Notes under the pieces: model-generated | Seen by the model: only the letters and a program-made list of their open reading frames with translations | Database searches by the model: none | What the model was told of the DNA's origin: nothing | Part shown: one piece after another, positions 1-5,538 of the stretch | How the letters are laid out: each line of letters starts with the position of its first letter | Numbering within the stretch: position 1 is the stretch's first letter | Position numbers and translations under genes: made by a program | Assembly: GCA_030696235.1 (NCBI GenBank) | Contig: JAUYSN010000120.1 | Span: 1-6,047, forward strand | DNA from: Sulfuricella sp. | Lineage (GTDB): Bacteria > Pseudomonadota > Gammaproteobacteria > Burkholderiales > Sulfuricellaceae | DNA: 6,047 nt | Reading direction: 5' to 3'

Positions 1-382
1 TCGCCGCGACAAACAGGGAGCGCCGGTCGGACTGCGCCGCGCTTTCGATGCGGCGATAACCCCACCACACCACGTAGAGCGAGAACGCCACCCACCAGTA
101 GGCGGAAAAACCGAACACGTAGAGCAGCATGTCCGCCAGCCAGGCGCCCAGCTCGCCGCCTGAATTTTGAACGGTCAGCCGGCTGCCGCTGTGCGACCAG
201 CCCGGATCGCCGTAGTCGTAAGTGAACAGTACGATGGCCAGATACAGCGCAAAAACGACTACCGCCAGCCAGCGCGTTTCGCGGAGCAGGCCGGACAGTT
301 TCGGCGAGAGCGGCTCGGGGGGAGCCCTGCGGTTCGTACCCCGGGAATTCTGGCTATAAGAAGGTTTGGTGTTGAGAGCCAT
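1..382 (-). CDS. ftsK: DNA translocase FtsK, N-terminal part (partial, runs off the left edge)
   Basis: This is the first 127 codons of FtsK, the inner-membrane, septum-localised ATPase that pumps chromosomal DNA during division and activates XerCD recombination at dif. Only the membrane anchor is inside the window. Translating the minus strand from the ATG at 382 gives a short basic, proline-containing cytoplasmic leader (residues 1-37). A first membrane helix follows at about 38-54, then a periplasmic loop with the family signature DPGWSHS (59-65) and GGELGAWLADMLLYVFGFSA (75-94), which leads into the second helix (about 82-109). A DPGWS loop followed by G-AWLAD--LY-FG-SAYWW is characteristic of the FtsK_4TM domain. 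The linker, motor and gamma domains lie outside. No strong Shine-Dalgarno sequence precedes the start. The gene is divergent from trxB, an arrangement I recall from many betaproteobacteria. The family call is firm; the exact start is less so. Confidence 0.95.
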   Translation of the reverse strand, partial: MALNTKPSYSQNSRGTNRRAPPEPLSPKLSGLLRETRWLAVVVFALYLAIVLFTYDYGDPGWSHSGSRLTVQNSGGELGAWLADMLLYVFGFSAYWWVAFSLYVVWWGYRRIESAAQSDRRSLFVAA

Positions 383-402
383 TATTTTGACGTGTGGTAT
401 GA

Positions 403-1499
<1,097 letters not shown>

Positions 1500-1500
<1 letters not shown>

Positions 1501-2075
1501 TGCAAAAGCGAAAAGGTGGCGGCAAAACAGCGCCGCCATCCTTGTCCGACGACGAATCCAGCCTCTTCCGCACCAGCATCGGCGACACCCGGCCTTTGCC
1601 GGATAACGGCAAGACCGTATTTCCTCCCCACCTCCCCTGGCCTGTTCTCCGGCAAAACCGGACTGACGCAAACCCGTTGGCGGTGGATGGCTTAAGCGAC
1701 CATATCCCCTTGGAACTGGCAGGAACCGAGGAGGAATTTTTCTTCCTGCGCCCCGGTGTGGCGCCTCTGACCATGAAGAGACTGCGCCGTGGTTACTGGG
1801 CAATTCAGGCAGAACTGGATCTGCACGGCATGACCAGCGACGAGGCCCGAGCCTGTTTGATCGAGTTTCTCGACGAATGCAAGCAACTCGGCCTGCGCTG
1901 CGTGCGGGTCATACACGGAAAGGGGCTAAGCTCCAGGAACCGCGAGCCGGTATTAAAGCTGAAAGCGGCCAGTTGGCTCATGCAACGCGCCGAAATTCTG
2001 GCTTTCTGCCAGGCACGGCCGATGGATGGCGGCAGCGGCGCGGTGATCGTGCTTCTCAAGGTGGCCCGGCGCTGA
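1500..2075 (+). CDS. Smr (small MutS-related) domain protein, putative nuclease
   Basis: The 191-residue protein ends in a Smr domain, a fold found in MutS2 and in stand-alone SmrA/SmrB-type proteins with DNA- or RNA-nicking activity (SmrB acts on mRNA at collided ribosomes in E. coli). The domain shows LDLHGMTSDEA (106-116), the central RVIHGKG (136-142) and the terminal GGSGAVIVLL (177-186), which are the family's conserved strands and loops. The N-terminal part has the LFRTSIGDTRPL stretch (22-33) that I associate with proteobacterial stand-alone Smr proteins. An earlier in-frame ATG at 1449 would overlap trxB by 52 bases and add residues unlike the family. The ATG at 1500, sharing a base with the trxB stop, is preferred and implies translational coupling. 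The substrate cannot be told from sequence. The stop codon (2073-2075) abuts a repeated element, and its last base belongs to the 9-bp direct repeat. Confidence 0.92.
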
Positions 2076-2083
2076 TCTTGCCC
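2075..2083. repeat. Left copy of 9-bp target-site duplication
   Basis: ATCTTGCCC here is repeated exactly at 2356-2364, immediately outside both ends of the inverted-repeat element 2084-2355. The first base is also the last base of the Smr-gene stop codon. Confidence 0.75.
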
Positions 2084-2165
2084 GGGCGCAATCGAAATTG
2101 TTGGTCATTGCTGAAAGCTTCTGGAAGGAAGCCGCCCCGAATACTAGGTAGGCAACCCACGCCCA

Positions 2166-2197
2166 CGTAGGGCGGAAAAGCGTAGCGCCTTCCGCCG
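2166..2197 (+). repeat. REP-like hairpin, forward copy (GTAG-type)
   Basis: A 32-nt unit with GTAG at its foot followed by a hairpin: GGCGGAA (2171-2177) pairs with TTCCGCC (2190-2196), and inside this GCG (2180-2182) pairs with CGC (2186-2188). A GTAG tetranucleotide next to a GC-rich imperfect hairpin is the hallmark of proteobacterial REP sequences mobilised or maintained by RAYT transposases (family knowledge). It matches the inverted copy at 2296-2327 at 27 of 32 positions. Confidence 0.7.
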
Positions 2198-2251
2198 TAT
2201 GGGGTGCCCGCACATCGTTTCCAGGTTGAACCAGCGCCTTTCACCGTTGCC

Positions 2252-2275
2252 CCCTCTCCCACTTGTGGGAGAGGG
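2252..2275. repeat. Perfect 24-nt palindrome (CCCTCTCCC type), core of a dispersed repeat
   Basis: Eleven bases, CCCTCTCCCAC (2252-2262), are exactly complementary to 2265-2275 across a two-base centre. The palindrome and its left flank, together 2229-2275, recur in inverted orientation at 5306-5351 with 41 of 47 positions identical and one gap. CCCTCTCCC-type palindromes are a common dispersed intergenic repeat in proteobacteria. It could form a strong hairpin and dampen read-through from the Smr gene, but it lacks the U-tract of an intrinsic terminator. Confidence 0.7.
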
Positions 2276-2295
2276 TTGGGGTGAGGCAAAACATT

Positions 2296-2327
2296 CGGCG
2301 GATAACGCTACGCTCATCCGCCCTACG
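2296..2327 (-). repeat. REP-like hairpin, inverted copy
   Basis: Reverse-complement partner of the unit at 2166-2197. GGCGGAT (2297-2303) pairs with ATCCGCC (2316-2322), and GTAG lies at the foot when read on the minus strand. Of the five differences from the forward copy, two lie at paired stem positions and compensate each other (A-T in one copy, T-A in the other), so the stem is preserved. The two copies together form a BIME-like inverted pair. Confidence 0.7.
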
Positions 2328-2355
2328 TAGCTGACCAACACTTTCGATTGCACCC

Positions 2356-2364
2356 ATCTTGCCC
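2356..2364. repeat. Right copy of 9-bp target-site duplication
   Basis: Exact repeat of ATCTTGCCC at 2075-2083, abutting the right terminal inverted repeat of the MITE-like element. Confidence 0.75.
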
Positions 2365-2371
2365 TTCTTAC

Positions 2372-2400
2372 TGGATTTCGCGGCCTCCCTCCCTTACAAT
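2372..2400 (+). promoter_or_regulatory. Possible sigma-70 promoter for the glycosyltransferase gene
   Basis: TACAAT (2395-2400) is a good -10 hexamer. TGGATT (2372-2377), 17 bases upstream, is a weak -35. Transcription would start near 2407, about 29 bases before the ATG at 2436. It lies just outside the right end of the MITE-like element, so it should have survived the insertion. Confidence 0.4.
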
Positions 2401-2435
2401 CTCTTTCCTTCAGCAGTCCATACATCGCCCCTACC

Positions 2436-3443
2436 ATGATCGAAAATACGCCTGACACCCTTGAGGTTTCCATTGTTGTTCCGATTTACAACGAGGAAGA
2501 AAACCTCAGCGAGCTTTTACGCCGGGTCAATGAGGCGATGGAACCCACCGGACGCTCCTGGGAATTGATCTGCGTCGACGATTGCTCGTCCGACAGTTCC
2601 GCTTCTCTGCTGGAACAGTTCGCCACCACCCGCCCCTGGCTGCATCCGCTTTACCTGATTCGCAATTACGGCCAGTCGGCGGCGATGCAGGCAGGATTCG
2701 ACGCGGCCGCCGGTGCCGTGGTCGTCACCCTCGACGGCGACCTGCAGAACGACCCGGCCGACATTCCCGGCCTGCTGGACATGCTCGACCAGAGGCCGGA
2801 AATCGACATCATTTCCGGCTGGCGCAAATTCCGCCAGGACCGTTACATCAACCGCAAGCTGCCCTCGATGATCGCCAATGCCCTGATTTCGCGCATGACC
2901 GGCGTCCACCTGCACGATTACGGCTGCTCGCTCAAGGTTTACCGCAGCGAAAGCATCCGCGACGTGAAGATCTATGGCGAACTCCACCGTTTCATTCCGG
3001 CACTCGCCGCGCAGTTCGGCGCCAAGGTCATCGAAGTGCCGGTTTCCCATCATGCCCGCATGCACGGCAAATCCAAGTACGGCATCGACCGCACCTTGCG
3101 CGTGGTCCTCGACCTGCTCTGGGTGAAGTTTCTGCTGCACTTTTTGCACCGCCCGATGCACGCCTTCGGCGGGGCCGGCATTACCCTGCTCCTGCCCGGC
3201 CTGTTGGCGCTGGGTGTTCTCGTTGTCGAGAAACTGTTCCTCGGCGAAAACATCGGCGGTCGTCCGCTCCTTCTGCTCGGCGTAATGCTGACCCTGATGG
3301 GCGTGCAACTGATCGCCATGGGCCTGCTGGGCGAGATCCTGATTCGCATCTACCACGAACCCGCCGGCCGGGCACAATACCTGTTGCGAGCCGCCCCGCG
3401 CCGGCGCGGGACTGCCAAAGCCGCTCCAGAGCCGCATTCTTGA
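2436..3443 (+). CDS. Family 2 glycosyltransferase, polyprenyl-phosphate sugar transferase (ArnC/GtrB/DPM1-like)
   Basis: The 335-residue product should transfer a sugar from a nucleotide donor to undecaprenyl phosphate on the cytoplasmic face of the inner membrane. It begins with a GT-A fold: VSIVVPIYNEEENL (11-24), the acidic pair Asp48-Asp49, and the metal-binding DGD (100-102) within TLDGDLQNDP. The acceptor-side motifs DYGCSLKVYR (161-170) and HGKSKYG (210-216) follow, as in ArnC, GtrB and dolichyl-phosphate mannose synthases. Two membrane helices (about 243-265 and 277-303) and a basic tail close the protein, the GtrB/ArnC layout; length is usual for that group. The donor sugar cannot be deduced. 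No clear Shine-Dalgarno precedes the ATG, but the protein starts in the family's normal place. Its stop overlaps the TTG start of the next gene, so the two are probably translationally coupled. ArnA, ArnB and ArnD are not in the window, so an aminoarabinose role should not be assumed. Confidence 0.92.
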   Translation: MIENTPDTLEVSIVVPIYNEEENLSELLRRVNEAMEPTGRSWELICVDDCSSDSSASLLEQFATTRPWLHPLYLIRNYGQSAAMQAGFDAAAGAVVVTLDGDLQNDPADIPGLLDMLDQRPEIDIISGWRKFRQDRYINRKLPSMIANALISRMTGVHLHDYGCSLKVYRSESIRDVKIYGELHRFIPALAAQFGAKVIEVPVSHHARMHGKSKYGIDRTLRVVLDLLWVKFLLHFLHRPMHAFGGAGITLLLPGLLALGVLVVEKLFLGENIGGRPLLLLGVMLTLMGVQLIAMGLLGEILIRIYHEPAGRAQYLLRAAPRRRGTAKAAPEPHS

Positions 3444-4369
3444 GCAAAACCGGCATCAAAATCCTGCGTTTTATCGCCGCGAGCTGCTTGCTCGCGGCCG
3501 TAATCTGGTACGCCAACCCGGCCAAGCTGGTCAAGACCCTGAGCAACGTGGAATTGCGCTGGTTCACCCTGGCGGTAGCCGCCGCTATCCTGTCCAACAT
3601 CGCCTCCGCCCTGCGCTGGGCGCACATCGCCCGTCTTTTCAGCCTTACCGCGCCAGCCTTGCCGCTTATCGCCATCTATGGACGCGGGGTGACGATCAAC
3701 AACCTCCTGCCCGGCGCAACCCTGAGCGGCGATATGCTGCGCGCCTACCAGCTGCACAGGCTGGGCAATCCGCTCGGGCAATCCACGCTCAGCGTTGTGC
3801 TCGACCGCTTCAGCGGCCTCTGGGTACTGTGCCTGGTCTCTGCCGCAGCGGCGGCGCTATGGAGCGGCACGAACTCCCTGACGCACGACCCTGTCCTGGC
3901 GCAAAAACTGACCATTTACGCCGCCCTGCTCGGCAGCCTGATTCTGCTGCCCTTCCTGCCGCTGCCGCGCTTTGAGCCCAAGGGACAAAGCAGGTTGGCC
4001 GGACTGGTTCGATCATGGAACAACCTGGCCCGGCAGCTTGCCTTGTTTCGCAACAACCTGCCCAAGACGGCGCTGCAATCGGTGATAGTCCAGCTCTTTT
4101 CATCACTTGCATTCTGGCTCGGCGGAATTTCGGTTGGACTGGATATCTCGTACTGGCTGGTGCTGGCCTTATGCGCGCCGGTATTCATCATAGCTTCCCT
4201 GCCGGTCGGCATCGGCGGATGGGGCACACGCGAATTCGCCGCGGTACTGGTATTCGGCTTCGCCGGCGTATCCGGCGAGACAGCCGCCGCAACGGCCATA
4301 CTTTACGGCCTGTGCGCCGTGATTCAGGGCATCCTCTACGCCCCTCTGTTTCTGTTACCAAGGGATTAG
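3440..4369 (+). CDS. Lysylphosphatidylglycerol synthase-like/flippase-like integral membrane protein
   Basis: A 309-residue polytopic membrane protein of the LPG_synthase_TM (UPF0104/AglD-like) family, seen in MprF membrane domains and beside glycosyltransferases, where it is thought to move or position lipid-linked substrates. Visible family motifs are LPGATLSGDMLRAYQL (90-105), VVLDRFSGLW (119-128) and SLPVGIGGWGTRE (253-265). About six to eight hydrophobic helices are spread along the chain, with a basic cytoplasmic loop near 176-210. The open frame extends far upstream inside the glycosyltransferase gene, but that part is out-of-frame shadow. The TTG at 3440 overlaps the preceding TGA stop (TTGA) and gives the expected short basic leader before the first helix; no other good start lies nearby. 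No soluble aminoacyl-transferase domain is attached, so it is not a full MprF. A 30-nt piece (3980-4009) has a near-copy at 5173-5202. Function is inferred from family and context. Confidence 0.85.
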   Translation: MSKTGIKILRFIAASCLLAAVIWYANPAKLVKTLSNVELRWFTLAVAAAILSNIASALRWAHIARLFSLTAPALPLIAIYGRGVTINNLLPGATLSGDMLRAYQLHRLGNPLGQSTLSVVLDRFSGLWVLCLVSAAAAALWSGTNSLTHDPVLAQKLTIYAALLGSLILLPFLPLPRFEPKGQSRLAGLVRSWNNLARQLALFRNNLPKTALQSVIVQLFSSLAFWLGGISVGLDISYWLVLALCAPVFIIASLPVGIGGWGTREFAAVLVFGFAGVSGETAAATAILYGLCAVIQGILYAPLFLLPRD

Positions 4370-4509
4370 CACCACGCCTTTGGGCTGGGAGGCCATTTTT
4401 ACCCGATCGGAGCCGTGCGAAAATCAAGAAAAACTAATACAGAATTCTGGAATGTGCGCGCCAAGCCTCGCACCCGCATCGACGAAAAACCCCAAGCGAG
4501 CAAAGCGCC
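4370..4509. other. Non-coding stretch between flippase-like gene and TA module
   Basis: No credible coding sequence on either strand. GGCTGGGAGGCC followed by ATTTTT (about 4383-4399) could form only a three-base-pair stem, so I do not call it a terminator. CAGAATTCTG at 4440-4449 is a perfect 10-bp palindrome of unknown meaning. Base composition is more AT-rich than in the flanking genes, as often seen around acquired modules. Confidence 0.5.
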
Positions 4510-4538
4510 TTGCCAAATTTTGCCAAACGGTCTAGCAT
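4510..4538 (+). promoter_or_regulatory. Promoter and possible operator of the toxin-antitoxin operon
   Basis: TTGCCA (4510-4515, five of six consensus bases) and TAGCAT (4533-4538, four of six) are separated by 17 bases. The octamer TTGCCAAA occurs twice, at 4510-4517 and 4520-4527, exactly 10 bases apart, as expected for paired ribbon-helix-helix contacts on one face of the helix. ParD antitoxins usually repress their own operon by binding over the promoter, so this direct repeat is the best operator candidate. Transcription would start close to 4545, at or next to the antitoxin ATG. Confidence 0.5.
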
Positions 4539-4544
4539 AACACT

Positions 4545-4784
4545 ATGAGCACGATGAATATTTCCCTACCCGACGCACTCAAGTCCTTCGTGGACGAGCA
4601 AGTTTCCCAGCGTGGCTATGGCACGAGCAGCGAGTATATGCGCGAGCTAATCCGCAAGGATCAGGATCGATCACGCCTGCGCGCGCTTCTGTTGCAAGGA
4701 GTGGAATCCGCTCCGGGTGAGCCTGTCGATCGCGCCTATTTCGACACTCTGCGTGACCGCGTCCAACAGCGCGCGCGTGGATGA
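4545..4784 (+). CDS. parD: Type II antitoxin, ParD family (ribbon-helix-helix)
   Basis: The 79-residue protein has the ParD layout. An N-terminal ribbon-helix-helix region (about 1-42) starts with the DNA-contacting strand MNISLPDALKSFVDEQV, followed by RGYGTSSEYMRELIRKDQ, the conserved G-Y-(T/S)-S-EY-R-LI pattern of the CC2985-type ParD family. A charged, probably flexible C-terminal tail (43-79) would wrap and neutralise the toxin. The toxin gene follows with an ATGA overlap, typical of coupled TA operons. Two in-frame ATGs (4545 and 4554) are possible starts; the second would begin directly at the conserved strand. Neither has a ribosome site, and the promoter places the transcript start near 4545, so a leaderless or nearly leaderless message is possible. 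It should act as both toxin inhibitor and autorepressor. Confidence 0.87.
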   Translation: MSTMNISLPDALKSFVDEQVSQRGYGTSSEYMRELIRKDQDRSRLRALLLQGVESAPGEPVDRAYFDTLRDRVQQRARG

Positions 4785-5104
4785 AATACAAGCCCATCAT
4801 CCCGCGCATCATTGCGCAGCGGGATGTCGAGGACGCTGTCGACCACTACCTGAATGAAGCCTCGGAACAAGTCGCTCTGGGCTTTATCGATGCGCTAGAG
4901 CAAGCCTATAAGCACATCACCCGCCACCCGGCAACGGGTTCCACCCGCTACGCGCATGAACTGGATTTACCAGGACTGCGCTCATGGCCATTGAAGCATT
5001 ACCCCTTCCTCATATTTTATGTCGAGCAGTCCGCCCACCTCGACATCTGGCGTGTATTACACGGCCAACGCGACATTCCATCCTGGTTACGAGAAGAGGG
5101 CTAA
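4781..5104 (+). CDS. parE: Type II toxin, ParE/RelE superfamily
   Basis: A 107-residue toxin that closely follows the ParE pattern. An N-terminal helical hairpin (about 13-49) includes RDVEDAVDHYLNEA and FIDALEQAYKHITRHP, followed by GSTRYAHELDLPGLRSWPL (53-71). The beta-sheet core FLIFYVEQ (76-83) leads to the C-terminal signature RVLHGQRDIP (91-100). Characterised ParE toxins poison DNA gyrase, whereas RelE relatives cleave mRNA at the ribosome; the R-HG-RDIP ending and ParD partner favour ParE, but the target is inferred. Length is normal and no frame damage is visible, so the module looks functional. Its ATG overlaps the antitoxin stop (ATGA), and it has no ribosome site of its own, so its translation should depend on that of the antitoxin. 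It sits inside an envelope-glycosylation gene group with repeats downstream, which suggests acquisition by transfer. Confidence 0.9.
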   Translation: MKYKPIIPRIIAQRDVEDAVDHYLNEASEQVALGFIDALEQAYKHITRHPATGSTRYAHELDLPGLRSWPLKHYPFLIFYVEQSAHLDIWRVLHGQRDIPSWLREEG

Positions 5105-5172
5105 TCGCGCTGGTCGGCAATAATGCAATTGCAATTTGACGTAATTTGGCGCAAATGCAAACAGCAAAGGTG

Positions 5173-5202
5173 GAAGGGACAAAGCAAGCTTGATGGACTG
5201 GT
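5173..5202 (+). pseudogene. 30-nt relic resembling the flippase-like gene
   Basis: This segment matches 3980-4009 inside the flippase-like gene without gaps: thirteen identical bases, an eight-base divergent middle, then nine identical bases, 25 of 30 in all. In the matching frame it would read KGQSKLDGLV against KGQSRLAGLV at residues 181-190 of that protein. The flanks do not match, so only a short scrap remains. It could be a remnant of a duplicated gene copy or of a recombination event; a chance match of this length is unlikely but not excluded. Confidence 0.4.
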
Positions 5203-5212
5203 TACGCAGATA

Positions 5213-5387
5213 AATGTAGGTTGGGTTAAGCGCGGCTTTTTGCGCCGTAACCCAACAAACCCAATCTTCCTTCGTGTGTTGGTTTTGCTTGGATAAGCCT
5301 ACTACCCCTCTCCCACAAGGGGAAAGGGAGCAAACGTGAAAGGCGCTTGTTTCGATTAGCGATAAAGCCGCTAACCCAACCTACATT
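5213..5387. repeat. Composite inverted-repeat element (BIME/MITE-like), 175 bp
   Basis: The ends are a perfect 16-bp inverted repeat: AATGTAGGTTGGGTTA at 5213-5228 and its complement at 5372-5387. The left end leads into a hairpin, GTTGGGTTA (5220-5228) pairing with TAACCCAAC (5248-5256), with GCGC inner pairing. The right end forms a different hairpin in which TTAGCG pairs with CGCTAA. GTAG adjoins the hairpin foot as in GTAG-type REPs. Unlike the element at 2084-2355, I see no flanking target duplication. Confidence 0.65.
5306..5351 (-). repeat. Second copy of the dispersed 47-nt repeat
   Basis: Read on the minus strand, this segment matches 2229-2275 at 41 of 47 positions with one gap. 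The match includes twelve identical bases, AGCGCCTTTCAC, and the identical run CTTGTGGGAGAGGG. The palindrome is decayed here: CCCTCTCCC (5306-5314) faces GGGGAAAGGG (5319-5328) with one mismatched pair. The match extends well past the palindrome, so it is common descent rather than a shared hairpin shape. Confidence 0.7.
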
Positions 5388-5399
5388 ACCGCACGGTAA
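5386..5399. repeat. Short palindrome TTACCG-CA-CGGTAA
   Basis: Six-base arms perfectly complementary across a two-base centre, overlapping by two bases the right end of the inverted-repeat element. It may be a small protein-binding site or part of the repeat boundary; nothing further supports either. Confidence 0.3.
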
Positions 5400-5471
5400 G
5401 CCGCACCAGCACGTGATCTACGATACATTAGCAGTTACCCTTGTTTCGCCTAGAGGCGCCTACTTTTGGTT

Positions 5472-5504
5472 CTTTGCGAACCTTTGCGTCCTTTGCGGTA
5501 AAAT
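5472..5504 (+). promoter_or_regulatory. Tandem CTTTGCG array with possible -10 sequence upstream of the ArnT-like gene
   Basis: CTTTGCG occurs three times at 5472, 5482 and 5491, at 10- and 9-base steps, so the copies face one side of the helix. TAAAAT (5499-5504, five of six consensus bases) directly follows and may be a -10 hexamer. No copy of TTTGCG lies at the ideal 17-base distance, so the promoter call is tentative. The transcript would start near 5511, about 28 bases before the TTG start at 5539. Confidence 0.35.
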
Positions 5505-5538
5505 GCCGTTTTTACATTAACCATTCATCGAGCCTTAC

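Larger units (their letters stand above)
2084..2355. mobile_element. MITE-like non-autonomous element, 272 bp, with 24-bp TIRs and 9-bp TSD
   Basis: The left end (2084-2107) and the reverse complement of the right end (2332-2355) match at 22 of 24 positions. The mismatches are at the fourth and fifteenth bases. An identical 9-bp direct repeat, ATCTTGCCC, flanks the element with no gap (2075-2083 and 2356-2364), which is what insertion with a 9-bp staggered cut leaves behind. Inside are two REP-type hairpins in opposite orientation (2166-2197 and 2296-2327) around a perfect palindrome (2252-2275). No open reading frame of credible length or composition is present, so any transposase must act in trans. 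A 9-bp duplication is compatible with several IS families (for example IS256, IS4 or IS1 groups) and I do not assign one. The element accounts for nearly all of the 360-base gap between the Smr gene and the glycosyltransferase gene. Confidence 0.75.
5105..5538. other. 434-base non-coding region rich in repeats
   Basis: No credible gene lies here on either strand. From left to right it holds a TGCAATTGCA palindrome (about 5124-5133), a 30-nt near-copy of part of the flippase-like gene (5173-5202), and a composite inverted-repeat element (5213-5387) enclosing a copy of the dispersed 47-nt repeat (5306-5351). These are followed by a TTACCG/CGGTAA palindrome (5386-5399) and a tandem CTTTGCG array (5472-5497) with a possible -10 sequence just before the ArnT-like gene. 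Confidence 0.7.

Noticed and set aside
2252..2275. Intrinsic terminator after the Smr gene
   Set aside because: The hairpin is strong, but it is followed by TTGGGG rather than a T-tract, and the same sequence recurs as a dispersed repeat.
2084..2355. CRISPR array
   Set aside because: The repeats are inverted pairs, not regularly spaced direct repeats, and no cas gene is in view.
2517..3437. Minus-strand open frame opposite the glycosyltransferase
   Set aside because: The translation has no recognisable motif and mirrors the complementary codons of a well-supported gene.
2582..3439. Upstream extension of the flippase-like frame
   Set aside because: It overlaps the glycosyltransferase gene in another frame and reads as arginine/proline-rich shadow sequence; family similarity begins only after the TTG at 3440.
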